This document shows, piece by piece, positions 53,804 to 62,749 of a stretch of DNA of 64,000 nucleotides. This DNA is from Thalassobius sp049116315 (GTDB lineage Bacteria; Pseudomonadota; Alphaproteobacteria; Rhodobacterales; Rhodobacteraceae). The notes beneath the pieces are model-generated. The model ran no database searches. It was not told where the DNA came from and worked only from the letters and a program-made list of their open reading frames with translations. The position numbers and the translations under genes were made by a program. The stretch lies in NCBI GenBank assembly GCA_049116315.1, contig JAGDZD010000004.1, positions 1 through 64,000 on the forward strand, written 5' to 3'. Every line of letters starts with the position of its first letter. Position 1 is the first letter of the stretch.

Positions 53804-54400
53804 ATGTTAATCGAAGAAACCCTGGTGCCGAGTGCACTTTTACCAATTGCTGAATTCAAGGCGCATCTGCTTTTGGGAAGTGGGTTTGCCGAGGACAGCG
53901 CTCAAGATGTTGTTCTGGAAAGCTTTCTGCGGGCCGCGCTGGCCGCTGTCGAGGCAAAGACCGGCAAAGCGGTGCTGCGTCGTGATTTTACTTGGACCGT
54001 GTCTGCTTGGCGCCGTTTAGCCGAGCAGCCGTTGCCAATCGCGCCTGTGCAAGCGATCACCGCGGTCATCTTGCGCGAAAGACAGGGCGTCGAAACGGTT
54101 CTGCCACTTGATCAGTTTCATCTTCAGCAAGATGCCCATGTGCCTTGTCTGAAACCGGTTGCGACGTGTTTCCCTGATCTTGCGGAGACCACACAAGTAC
54201 AAATCGCGTTTAGCGCTGGATTGGCGGAGAGCTGGGACCGGGTTCCTGCCGATTTGGCGCAAGCGGTGCTGATGTTGGCGGCGCATTTTTACGAATACCG
54301 CCATGAAACAGGGCTGGGGCGTGGTTGCATGCCTTTTGGGGTGACCAGTTTGCTGGAACGATATCGTGCGGTCCGCATCGGCATCGGGGGTGGGCTATGA
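53804..54400 (+). CDS. GTA g6, head-tail connector adaptor
   Basis: This 198-residue protein fits the phage adaptor family next to the portal (FKAHLLLGSGF, LRAALAAVEAKTGKAVLRR, PADLAQAVLMLAAHFYEYR). It overlaps g7 by 4 bp. A 155-bp gap separates it from the capsid gene and may hold an internal promoter or an RNA processing site; none was identified. Confidence 0.88.
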   Translation: MLIEETLVPSALLPIAEFKAHLLLGSGFAEDSAQDVVLESFLRAALAAVEAKTGKAVLRRDFTWTVSAWRRLAEQPLPIAPVQAITAVILRERQGVETVLPLDQFHLQQDAHVPCLKPVATCFPDLAETTQVQIAFSAGLAESWDRVPADLAQAVLMLAAHFYEYRHETGLGRGCMPFGVTSLLERYRAVRIGIGGGL

Positions 54401-54723
54401 ACGCGCCACGCCTTGGCCGGTTGGTTTCGCTGGAACAATCGACAGATGTTTCGGACGGCGCTGGCGGATTTGACACCAATTGGACTCAAGTCGGACAGCT
54501 TTGGGCGGAAATATCACTGCGCAGCGGGCGGGCCCTAAACGGGGTGTCACAAAGTCGATACCGGGTGGTCGTGCGTGCGGCGCCTAGCGGGTCAACGATG
54601 CGCCCAAAACCGGGCCAACGCTTTCGTGACGGCAACCGCTTCTTTTTGATCGACGCGGTGTCAGAGCAAGATCCACAGGGGCGGTTTTTGCGCTGCTTTG
54701 CAACCGAAGAGGTGGTGGCATGA
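54397..54723 (+). CDS. GTA g7, head-closure protein
   Basis: This 108-residue protein has the phage head-tail joining pattern (MNAPRLGRLVSLEQ, ISLRSGRALNGVSQSRYRVVVR, GNRFFLIDAV) and places like SPP1 gp16-type stoppers. It overlaps both neighbours by 4 bp, typical of tight translational coupling in GTA clusters. Confidence 0.85.
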   Translation: MNAPRLGRLVSLEQSTDVSDGAGGFDTNWTQVGQLWAEISLRSGRALNGVSQSRYRVVVRAAPSGSTMRPKPGQRFRDGNRFFLIDAVSEQDPQGRFLRCFATEEVVA

Positions 54724-55127
54724 GTTACGCAATGACGGCGGCCCTGCAGCAAGCCATCTTTGATCGTTTGTCGACGGATGTGGAGGTGACGGCGCTGGTT
54801 GACGGTGTTTTTGATGCCCTGCCTGCGGGGGACAAGCCAACCCTTTATGCATTGATCGGGGATGAAACGGCGGTTGACCGCTCGGATGTGTCGGGGGCCG
54901 GGGCGCGGCATGATTTTACAGTTTCCATCCTCAGCGACAGTTCGGGGTTTCACAGCCTCAAACAGGCCGCTGCGGCGGTGAATGATGCGCTTTTGAGTGC
55001 GCCACTGTCGCTGAGCCGGGGCGCCGTTGTTGGGCTTTGGTTTTTGAAGGCAACAACCAAACGGCATACGCGCGACGCAGAGCGTCGCATCGATTTGAAG
55101 TTCCGCGTGCGCGTGGAAGAGACCTGA
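54720..55127 (+). CDS. GTA g8, tail terminator (DUF3168)
   Basis: This 135-residue protein belongs to the DUF3168 tail-completion family (AALQQAIFDRLSTD, YALIGDETAVDRSD, HDFTVSILSD). It caps the tail end that joins the head. It overlaps g7 by 4 bp; g9 starts 25 bp later. Confidence 0.88.
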   Translation: MSYAMTAALQQAIFDRLSTDVEVTALVDGVFDALPAGDKPTLYALIGDETAVDRSDVSGAGARHDFTVSILSDSSGFHSLKQAAAAVNDALLSAPLSLSRGAVVGLWFLKATTKRHTRDAERRIDLKFRVRVEET

Positions 55128-55152
55128 GATTTCACAGAAGTGGAGGAAGACA

Positions 55153-55569
55153 ATGGCGGTTCAAAACGGCAAAGACCTGTTGATCAAAGTGGACATGACG
55201 GGCGACGGGCAGTTTGAAACAATGGCGGGTTTGCGCGCCACACGCATCAGCTTTAACGCGGAAACAGTGGATGTCACCAGCTTGGAATCTTCGGGAGGAT
55301 GGCGCGAACTTTTGGGCGGTGCCGGGGTGAAATCTGCGGCGATTTCGGGGTCCGGTGTGTTCAAAGATGCGGCCACTGATGAGCGGGCGCGCCAGATCTT
55401 CTTTGACGGAGAAGTTCCTGAATTCCAAGTGATTATCCCCGATTTTGGCACAATTGAGGGCCGCTTTCAGCTGTCGTCAATTGAGTATTCGGGCACTTTT
55501 AATGGCGAGGCAACCTATGAAGTGGCGATGGCCTCTGCGGGGGCGCTGAGCTTTGGCGCGGCTGTGTGA
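55153..55569 (+). CDS. GTA g9, major tail protein
   Basis: This 138-residue tail-tube subunit (GKDLLIKVDMTGDGQFETMAG, VDVTSLESSGGWRELL, EATYEVAMASAGALSF) matches the GTA/phage major tail family. A GGAGG site precedes the ATG. It overlaps g10 by one base (TGATG). Confidence 0.92.
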   Translation: MAVQNGKDLLIKVDMTGDGQFETMAGLRATRISFNAETVDVTSLESSGGWRELLGGAGVKSAAISGSGVFKDAATDERARQIFFDGEVPEFQVIIPDFGTIEGRFQLSSIEYSGTFNGEATYEVAMASAGALSFGAAV

Positions 55570-55904
55570 TGGGCAACCCATGGGCCGGAGAAGTGACCTT
55601 GGTCATCGATGGGCAGCCTCAGGTCATGAAGTTGACCTTGGGGGCATTGGCCGAACTGGAAACAGAGTTGGGCGCCAGTTCATTGATGGGTTTGGTGGAG
55701 CGCTTTGAACAGGGTCAGTTTTCTACGAAAGACGTCTTGAGCTTGATTGTTGCGGGCCTGCGTGGCGCTGGCTGGCAAGGGCGCGCTGAGGCGTTGTTGT
55801 CTGCCGAAATCGCCGGGGGGCCGATCGAAGCCGCGCGCGCGGCGGCGGAACTGTTGGCGCGCGCGTTTGTCGTGCCTGGTGAGACGACAAATGACGGGTT
55901 TTGA
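55569..55904 (+). CDS. GTA g10, tail assembly protein
   Basis: This 111-residue protein fits the GTA gp10 family (LVIDGQPQVMKLTLGALAELE, VLSLIVAGLRGAGW). By its place between the major tail and tape-measure genes it is a tail assembly chaperone. It overlaps g10.1 by 14 bp. Confidence 0.85.
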   Translation: MGNPWAGEVTLVIDGQPQVMKLTLGALAELETELGASSLMGLVERFEQGQFSTKDVLSLIVAGLRGAGWQGRAEALLSAEIAGGPIEAARAAAELLARAFVVPGETTNDGF

Positions 55905-56100
55905 ATGGCCCAAACTGATGCGCGCGGGCCTTAGGGATCTGGGGTTAAAGCCGAATGAGTTCTGGGCGCTGAGCCCCGCTGAATTGGCGCTGATGCTGGG
56001 GGTCGGGTCGGTCGCACCGCCCCTAAGCCGCGCTGGTTTGGCCGCTTTGCAGGCCGCCTATCCCGATCAAAACAAGGAACAGGAAAACGATGAACAGTGA
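55891..56100 (+). CDS. GTA g10.1, small tail assembly chaperone
   Basis: This 69-residue protein has the conserved phage tail assembly chaperone-like pattern (FEWPKLMRAGLRDLGLKPNEFW, LSPAELALML). Its ATG lies inside g10, and its end overlaps g11 by 11 bp. In many tailed phages two overlapping chaperone genes sit here. Confidence 0.82.
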   Translation: MTGFEWPKLMRAGLRDLGLKPNEFWALSPAELALMLGVGSVAPPLSRAGLAALQAAYPDQNKEQENDEQ

Positions 56101-56746
56101 AGAGCTTGACACGTTCGAAGATCAACTGGATGCCATGGGAGACAGCTTGGGCGTTGCTGCGGCAATGGCCAGTAGCTTCACGCTGGAAATGCGGCGCATT
56201 CAGGACACGTTTGTCAAAACCAATCATGACGCAGCGGCGCTTGAAAAAGGGCTGAGCCGGGGACTGCGATCAGCCTTTGATGATGTCGTCCTGGATGGGG
56301 CCAAATTGTCCGATGCCCTAAGAACTGTTGCAAATTCAATGGTGAACACAGTGTATTCGGCGGCGGTCAAACCTGCGACGGACCATTTTGGCGGGCTATT
56401 GGCGCAGGGCCTAAGTGCGCTTGTTGGCGGCATCTTACCGTTTGAAAGCGGCGGGAGTTTTGCGCAGGGCCGCGTGATGCCCTTTGCGTCGGGGGGCATC
56501 GTTTCAAGCCCAACCATGTTCCCCATGCGCGGCGGCACAGGGTTGATGGGAGAAGCCGGCCCAGAGGCCATTATGCCGCTTGCGCGCGGTGCAGATGGCA
56601 AATTGGGTGTGCGGGCGGGTGCTGGAAACAGTGTGACCGTGGTGATGAATATCCAAACGCCTGACGCTCAAAGCTTTCAGCGCAGTCAAAGCCAAATTGC
56701 CGGACAGATGAGCCGGTTGATGGGCCGGGCTCAACGAATTCGCTAA
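56090..56746 (+). CDS. GTA g11, short tape-measure protein
   Basis: This 218-residue protein has an alpha-helical N-terminal part, a glycine-rich middle (FESGGSFAQGRVMPFASGGIV) and GEAGPEAIMPLARGADG, the usual end of lambda-type tape measures. The short length predicts a short tail, which matches the GTA particle. Confidence 0.9.
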   Translation: MNSEELDTFEDQLDAMGDSLGVAAAMASSFTLEMRRIQDTFVKTNHDAAALEKGLSRGLRSAFDDVVLDGAKLSDALRTVANSMVNTVYSAAVKPATDHFGGLLAQGLSALVGGILPFESGGSFAQGRVMPFASGGIVSSPTMFPMRGGTGLMGEAGPEAIMPLARGADGKLGVRAGAGNSVTVVMNIQTPDAQSFQRSQSQIAGQMSRLMGRAQRIR

Positions 56747-56758
56747 GGAGGACAGACG

Positions 56759-57391
56759 ATGCAGTTCCACGAAGTGCGGTTTCCCGCAAACTTAAGCTTT
56801 GGCGCTCTTGGCGGCCCAACCCGGCGTACCGATGTCGTGGCCTTGGCCAATGGGTTCGAAGAGCGCAACACACCTTGGGCACATTCGCGTCGCCAGTATG
56901 ACGCGGGGCTTGGGCTGCGCTCGTTGGATGATGTCGAGACGTTGATTGCGTTCTTTGAGGCGCGCCGGGGTCAAATGCATGGGTTTCGTTGGAAAGATTG
57001 GGCGGATTTCCGATCCTGTCTGGCCTCGGAAACGATCAGCCACACCAATCAGGTGATTGCGCATGGCGATGGTCGCCAAACCCAGTTTCAACTGATGAAA
57101 AACTATCGATCAGGGGCGCATGTCTACACGCGCCCAATTGTGAAACCCGTTTTGGGATCTGTTCGTATTGGCGTCGCGGGCACCGAGCTGCGCGAGGCCG
57201 TAGAATTTGAACTGGACGGTGTCACCGGGGAAATCGTGCTGAGTGAGGCCCCGATCGAGGGGGCCGAAATCACCGCCGGGTTCGAATTTGACGTGCCGGT
57301 GCGGTTTGACACCGACCGGATACGCGCCAGTGTGGCCAGCTTTCAGGCCGGTGAGGTGCCGGATGTGCCTGTGGTCGAGGTGCGGGTTTGA
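56759..57391 (+). CDS. GTA g12, distal tail protein (DUF2460)
   Basis: This 210-residue protein belongs to the DUF2460 family of tail tip proteins (FHEVRFPANLSFGALGG, FEARRGQMHGFRWKDWADF). GGAGG precedes the ATG. It overlaps g13 by one base. Confidence 0.92.
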   Translation: MQFHEVRFPANLSFGALGGPTRRTDVVALANGFEERNTPWAHSRRQYDAGLGLRSLDDVETLIAFFEARRGQMHGFRWKDWADFRSCLASETISHTNQVIAHGDGRQTQFQLMKNYRSGAHVYTRPIVKPVLGSVRIGVAGTELREAVEFELDGVTGEIVLSEAPIEGAEITAGFEFDVPVRFDTDRIRASVASFQAGEVPDVPVVEVRV

Positions 57392-58275
57392 TGAAGATTT
57401 CAAACGCACTCCGCAGCCATCTACAAACAGGGGTGACAACTCTGTGCCGCTGTTGGGTGATCCAACGCCAAGACGGGCAAAAATTTGGCTTTACCGACCA
57501 TGATTGCCGTTTGGTTTTTGACGAAACCACATTTCAGGCTGACACCGGTTTGACAGCGTCGGCATTGCAGCAAGGGACGGGCCTGTCGATTGACAACGCC
57601 GAAGCAATGGGGGCGCTGAGCGCCGCATCGGTGACCGAAGCAGACATCGAGGCGGGGCGATTTGACGAGGCCGAGGTGATCTGTTGGGTGGTGAACTGGG
57701 CAGATCCTGATCAGCGTGCGATACAGTTTCGCGGTCATCTGGGCGAGATCGAGCGGGCAGGTGGCGCCTTTCGCGCAGAGTTGCGCGGCTTGACTGATCT
57801 GCTGAACGTACCGCGCGGACGTGTGTACCAAAAGCCCTGTGCTGCGGTGCTTGGCGATCAAAAATGCCAGTTTGATCTTGCATTGGCGGGGTATCGATCC
57901 CTGCAGACGGCCGTCGCGATTGAGGACAACCGGGTGTTCACGTTCGCAGACTTGGACGGGTTCGAAGAGGGCTGGTTTCAGCGCGGTGCTTTTACGGTGA
58001 TGCAGGGGGACAGCGCGGGCCTGACCGGGATTATCAAGTCAGATCGACAGCAGCCCCAAGGTCGGGTGATCGAGCTGTGGGCCCCATTGCGCGGAGCGCT
58101 TAATACTGGTGATCAATTTCGCCTTGATGCGGGGTGCGACAAACGGTTTGAGACCTGCCGCTTTAAGTTCAACAACGTTATGAATTTTCAGGGTTTCCCC
58201 GATATTCCGGGGGATGACTGGACCTTGGCCACACCGGCGACAGCACCGCAGAGGGCTGGGGACAGTCGGCGATGA
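57391..58275 (+). CDS. GTA g13, hub protein (DUF2163)
   Basis: This 294-residue protein is of the DUF2163 tail hub family (LCRCWVIQRQDGQKFGFTDHD, then a C-terminal part with several cysteines: KPCAAVLGDQKCQF, GCDKRFETCRFKFNN). Those cysteines may bind an iron-sulphur cluster, as proposed for GTA hub proteins. It overlaps g12 and g14 by 1 and 4 bp. Confidence 0.92.
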   Translation: MKISNALRSHLQTGVTTLCRCWVIQRQDGQKFGFTDHDCRLVFDETTFQADTGLTASALQQGTGLSIDNAEAMGALSAASVTEADIEAGRFDEAEVICWVVNWADPDQRAIQFRGHLGEIERAGGAFRAELRGLTDLLNVPRGRVYQKPCAAVLGDQKCQFDLALAGYRSLQTAVAIEDNRVFTFADLDGFEEGWFQRGAFTVMQGDSAGLTGIIKSDRQQPQGRVIELWAPLRGALNTGDQFRLDAGCDKRFETCRFKFNNVMNFQGFPDIPGDDWTLATPATAPQRAGDSRR

Positions 58276-58736
58276 GCGTGTCAATTGAAACTCAGGTTGT
58301 CCAAGCGGCGCGCAGTTGGATTGGAACACCCTATCGGCATCAAGCCTCGGTCAAACAGGCGGGCTGTGATTGCCTTGGTCTGGTGCGGGGTGTTTGGCGT
58401 GATCTTTATGGATACGAGCCCGAACCCATTCCGCATTATAGCCGCGATTGGTCCGAACCTCAGGGCCATGAGGCGTTGTGGCAAGGGGCGGCGCGCAACT
58501 TGATACCCAAGGCCATTGAAGATGTGGCGCATGGCGATGTCCTATTGTTTCGGTTGAAAGAAACCGGGGTGGCCAAGCATCTGGGCATCGCGGCTGAACT
58601 GGGGCAATCGCCCAGCTTTATTCACGCCTATTCCGGGCATGCTGTTGTCGAAAGCCGCTTTAGCTTGCCGTGGCGACGGCGTTTGGTGGCGCGTTTCGCC
58701 TTCCCACAGTTGACTGAATCCAAAGGAGAATTCTGA
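58272..58736 (+). CDS. GTA g14, NlpC/P60 cell-wall peptidase
   Basis: This 154-residue tail-associated peptidase has the NlpC/P60 nucleophile cysteine in GCDCLGLVRG and a histidine in AKHLGIA. It probably cuts recipient peptidoglycan during DNA entry. It overlaps g13 by 4 bp and g15 by one base. Confidence 0.93.
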   Translation: MSVSIETQVVQAARSWIGTPYRHQASVKQAGCDCLGLVRGVWRDLYGYEPEPIPHYSRDWSEPQGHEALWQGAARNLIPKAIEDVAHGDVLLFRLKETGVAKHLGIAAELGQSPSFIHAYSGHAVVESRFSLPWRRRLVARFAFPQLTESKGEF

Positions 58737-61700
58737 TGGCGACCATTTTGTTGTCAGCGGCTGGGGCTGCGCTTGGTGGCTCGGTCGGGGGCTCGGTTTT
58801 GGGCCTGTCTATGGTTGCGGCGGGGCGATTGGTTGGGGCCTCGGTTGGCCGGGTGATTGATCAGCGGCTGCTTGGCGGTGGTTCGGCGGCTGTGGAAACC
58901 GGCCGGGTGGATCGGTTCCGATTGACGGCGGCCAGCGAAGGTGAGCCGGTGGCGCAGGTGTTCGGGCGCATGCGTGTAGGCGGGCAAGTGATCTGGGCCT
59001 CGCAATTTAGCGAACACCAAAAAACCTCGCGCGGTGGGAAAGGGGCGCTGCCTCAACCTTCGACCACCGAGTTCAGCTATTCGGTCAGCTTGGCAGTTGC
59101 GCTTTGCGAGGGCGAAATTGGCGGGGTGCCGCGCGTCTGGGCGGATGGTCAGGAATTGGCCCCAGATGGGTTGAACATGCGGGTGTATCTTGGGGGCAGG
59201 GACCAACACCCGGACCCAAAGATCGAAGCCATCGAAGGTCAGGGGCGCGTGCCTGGCTATCGCGGAACCGCTTATGTGGTTTTCGAAGATTTGGATCTTG
59301 CGCAATTTGGCAACCGGGTGCCGCAGTTTTCCTTTGAAATTCTGAGGCCAGATTTTGAGTATGACAACACCGCTCTGCAAGAGCCAGCCCATGCCATTCA
59401 AGCGGTGGCCTTGATGCCGGGCACAGGGGAATATGCTTTGGCCACACAGCCTGCGGTGATGGATCAAGGTATGGGTGTCAATCGCACGATCAATGTGAAT
59501 GCCCCCACGGGACAGACCGATCTTGTGACCTCTTTGTCTTTGCTCAATGACGAATTGCCCAACTGTAAATCAACGTCACTGATTGTCAGCTGGTTTGGCG
59601 ATGACCTGCGATGTGGCGCGTGTTCGGTGCGTCCAAAAGTTGAACAAACCGAAACAGATGCGCAAGGAATGCCATGGTCGGTTTCAGGGCTAACTCGGAC
59701 TCAGGCTGAGCAAATTCCCGCCATTGACGACCGCCCGATTTATGGCGGCACCCCGTCTGATCAATCGGTGATCCAGGCCATTTCTGCGCTTAACACCCAT
59801 GGTCAATCGGTGATGTTCTACCCGTTCTTGCTGATGGATCAGCAAGAGGGCAATACCTTGACCAATCCTTGGACAGGTCAGCAAGGGCAGCCCGCGTTGC
59901 CATGGCGTGGGCGCATCACCGGTGCGTTTGCGCCCGGGGTCAGCGGCACGCCGGACCAAACCGCCACCGCAGAGGCCGAGGTGGCTGCGTTCTTTGGCAC
60001 GGTCAGCGCCGCGCATTTTGATGTGCAGCCGGGCGCTGTGCAGTACACGGGACCAGAGGAATGGAGCTATCGGCGGTTCATCTTGCACAATGCCGCCCTG
60101 TGCGCTGCTGCTGGCGGTGTCGAGGCTTTTTGCATTGGGTCTGAAATGCGTGCCCTGACCCAATTGCGCGGGGAGACCGTGCGCTTTCCGACGGTCGCGG
60201 CGTTGATTGATCTGGCGCAGGAGGTGCGCAGCCTTTTGGGATCAGAGACCAAACTCGGCTATGCCGCAGATTGGTCCGAGTATTTTGGGTATCATCCTCA
60301 AGATGGCTCGGGGGATGTGTATTTCCATTTAGATGATCTGTGGGCCGACAGTGCCATCGATTTTGTTGGGATAGACAACTATATGCCGCTGTCGGATTGG
60401 CGCGAAGGGACGGATCACGCCGATGCGCCATTTGAGAGCATCTATAACCCGGACTATCTGCGCGGTAATATTGAAGGCGGCGAAGGCTTTGACTGGTATT
60501 ACCACTCGCAAGAGGCGCAAGACGCCCAGATCCGCACCGACATCACCGATGGCGCGCATCAAGAGCCTTGGGTTTTTCGCTATAAGGACATTCGTTCGTG
60601 GTGGGCGCACGATCATCACAACCGCATTGCAGGAACCCGCCAAGAAGTGCCGACGGCTTGGCAGCCGCAATCCAAACCCATTTGGTTCACCGAATTGGGC
60701 TGTGCAGCGATCGACAAAGGCACCAACCAGCCAAACAAGTTTTTGGATCCCAAATCTTCGGAATCCAAACTGCCAAAGTATTCTGATGGCCGTCGGGATG
60801 AATTCATTCAGATGCAATACCTGCGCGCTATGTTGGGGTATTGGTCTGAGCCGGCGCATAACCCACAATCTGTCCACTATGATGGTCGGATGCTGGACAT
60901 GCGAAAAGCCTTTGTCTGGGCGTGGGACGCACGGCCGTTTCCTGCGTTCCCCCAAAACCAAGCGCTATGGAGCGATGGCGAAAACTATACCCGTGGTCAT
61001 TGGATCAATGGGCGTGGGGCGGCCCGCTCTTTGGCCTCTGTCGTGACAGAGATCTGTCGGCAGGCTGGGGTGACCAAGATCGACACAGCTCAACTCTATG
61101 GTCTTGTGCGCGGCTATCACGTGGGTGACACAAACGATGCGCGCAGCGCTTTGCAACCGTTGATGCTGACCCATGGGTTTGACGCGCTGGAACGCGATGG
61201 CGTGTTGGTGTTTCGCAATCGCACAGGGGGGACAGACTGGCAGATCGGTGACGATAGCTTGGTGGTCAGCGAGGATCTGCCCCAAGCCAAAGAACACCGC
61301 CGCGCAGGGGAAAGCGAAATCACCGGACGTGTGCGCTTGCGCTTTGTCGAAGCTGGGGCTGACTATGAAACGGCTGCCGAAGAAACCGTTTTCTCGGACG
61401 AAGTCACCACGGGTGTCAGTCAATCAGAGCTGCCAATGGCACTGACGCGCGCCGAAGGACGCCAGATCGTGGAGCGCTGGATGAGTGAGGCGCGTGTCGC
61501 GCGCGATACGCTGCGCCTGTCATTGCCGCCCTCGCAGCTGTTTGTCGGCACAGGCGACGTTCTGGCGCTTTCTGAGGCGGGGGGGACCGGAACCTATCGG
61601 GTGGATCGGGTGGAATACGGCGCGGCTCAACTGATCGAAGCGGTCCGCATAGAACCGTCCAGCTACACTGCGTCTGATATCGCAGAGGTGCCGGGAACGG

Positions 61701-62650
61701 TGGCGCAATTTGCAGAGCCTGCGCAGGTGTTTCCGGTCTTTCTGGACCTGCCATTGATCACCGGGGATGAACAGCCGCATGCCCCCCATCTGGCCGTATC
61801 TGCAACGCCTTGGCCCGGAACGGTTGCGGTTTACAGCGCACCGTCGGATGCGGATTACAGCTTGCTGGGCACTTCGGCTGCGCGCGCCACATTGGGGGTC
61901 ACAGAAACAGCCTTGCCGCGCAGCCCTGTAGGGCTGTGGGATCGACAATCTTTGCTGCAGGTCAAGTTGAGCAGTGGCAGTTTGCAAAGCGTCCAAGAGG
62001 CGGACGTTCTGTCAGGGGCTAATCTTGCTGCGATTGGGGATGGGGCGCCTGAAAACTGGGAACTGATCCAATTTCAAATGGCCGAGCTTGTGGATCGCGA
62101 CACCTATCATCTGCGTGGTCTGCTGCGTGGTCAGTTGGGCAGTGATGCTTTGATGCCGGATCACTGGCCCGAAGGCAGCTATTTTGTGATGCTTGATCAA
62201 AGTGTTCAGCAGCTTGAACTGGCCAGCAGCACCCGCAACATATCGCGCCATTATCGAATTGGTGCGGCCCGGCGAGGCTATGATGATCCGTCTTATCGCC
62301 ACCAACAGCATGCGTTTTCTGGCGTGGGTCTAAAACCCTATGCGCCGGCGCATCTGCGCGCCAAAGTGGATGACCTTGGTGGCCTTGATGTCAGTTGGAT
62401 CCGCCGGACCCGGATCAATGGCGACAGTTGGGACGGGATCGATGTGCCACTTGGGGAAGAAAGCGAACAGTATTTGGTCCGGCTTTTGCAAGGACCACAA
62501 GTGATGTTGGAGCGTTTGGTGAGCACGCCGTCGCTGACCCTAAGCAGCGCGGATCTGGCAGGTATCGGTGGAATTGAAGGGGCCACGCTGTGGGTGGCGC
62601 AGGTGTCTGCTTTGTACGGGCCGGGGGCCGCCCGTCAGTTGGATCTTTAG
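58736..62650 (+). CDS. GTA g15, tail-tip host-contact protein
   Basis: This 1304-residue protein is the large GTA tail-tip protein. An N-terminal membrane-like glycine/alanine-rich segment is followed by hub-type domains. A GTA TIM-barrel-like domain lies at about 390-720 (GFDWYYHS, WFTELGCAAID), and a phage tail-3-type region with a C-terminal beta-rich part follows. It is the last gene of the cluster, and no terminator hairpin is obvious after it. cysE follows after 99 bp. Confidence 0.95.
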   Translation: MATILLSAAGAALGGSVGGSVLGLSMVAAGRLVGASVGRVIDQRLLGGGSAAVETGRVDRFRLTAASEGEPVAQVFGRMRVGGQVIWASQFSEHQKTSRGGKGALPQPSTTEFSYSVSLAVALCEGEIGGVPRVWADGQELAPDGLNMRVYLGGRDQHPDPKIEAIEGQGRVPGYRGTAYVVFEDLDLAQFGNRVPQFSFEILRPDFEYDNTALQEPAHAIQAVALMPGTGEYALATQPAVMDQGMGVNRTINVNAPTGQTDLVTSLSLLNDELPNCKSTSLIVSWFGDDLRCGACSVRPKVEQTETDAQGMPWSVSGLTRTQAEQIPAIDDRPIYGGTPSDQSVIQAISALNTHGQSVMFYPFLLMDQQEGNTLTNPWTGQQGQPALPWRGRITGAFAPGVSGTPDQTATAEAEVAAFFGTVSAAHFDVQPGAVQYTGPEEWSYRRFILHNAALCAAAGGVEAFCIGSEMRALTQLRGETVRFPTVAALIDLAQEVRSLLGSETKLGYAADWSEYFGYHPQDGSGDVYFHLDDLWADSAIDFVGIDNYMPLSDWREGTDHADAPFESIYNPDYLRGNIEGGEGFDWYYHSQEAQDAQIRTDITDGAHQEPWVFRYKDIRSWWAHDHHNRIAGTRQEVPTAWQPQSKPIWFTELGCAAIDKGTNQPNKFLDPKSSESKLPKYSDGRRDEFIQMQYLRAMLGYWSEPAHNPQSVHYDGRMLDMRKAFVWAWDARPFPAFPQNQALWSDGENYTRGHWINGRGAARSLASVVTEICRQAGVTKIDTAQLYGLVRGYHVGDTNDARSALQPLMLTHGFDALERDGVLVFRNRTGGTDWQIGDDSLVVSEDLPQAKEHRRAGESEITGRVRLRFVEAGADYETAAEETVFSDEVTTGVSQSELPMALTRAEGRQIVERWMSEARVARDTLRLSLPPSQLFVGTGDVLALSEAGGTGTYRVDRVEYGAAQLIEAVRIEPSSYTASDIAEVPGTVAQFAEPAQVFPVFLDLPLITGDEQPHAPHLAVSATPWPGTVAVYSAPSDADYSLLGTSAARATLGVTETALPRSPVGLWDRQSLLQVKLSSGSLQSVQEADVLSGANLAAIGDGAPENWELIQFQMAELVDRDTYHLRGLLRGQLGSDALMPDHWPEGSYFVMLDQSVQQLELASSTRNISRHYRIGAARRGYDDPSYRHQQHAFSGVGLKPYAPAHLRAKVDDLGGLDVSWIRRTRINGDSWDGIDVPLGEESEQYLVRLLQGPQVMLERLVSTPSLTLSSADLAGIGGIEGATLWVAQVSALYGPGAARQLDL

Positions 62651-62699
62651 GCCGCCCGAACATCACTGTTTGAAATGTGATTGCGCACAGCTTTGCATT

Positions 62700-62726
62700 T
62701 TGCGATTAGCCCCTATCTGTTATACT
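62700..62726 (+). promoter_or_regulatory. Possible sigma-70 promoter for cysE
   Basis: TTGCGA and TATACT are spaced by 15 bp and lie about 25 bp before the ribosome binding site of cysE. The -10 box is good; the spacing is short. Confidence 0.4.
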
Positions 62727-62749
62727 GACAGAGCCCGGAGGACTTGGTT

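Larger units (their letters stand above)
48735..62650 (+). mobile_element. Gene transfer agent structural cluster
   Basis: Seventeen genes on one strand, in the order of the Rhodobacter capsulatus GTA (g1 to g15 plus g3.5 and g10.1), encode a tailed particle that packages host DNA. All expected head, connector, tail and host-contact genes are present and intact by frame, mostly with overlapping stops and starts. No integrase, repressor or replication gene lies within the cluster, which fits a domesticated GTA rather than an active prophage. The regulator (GafA type), lysis and head-spike genes are not in the window. Confidence 0.95.
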
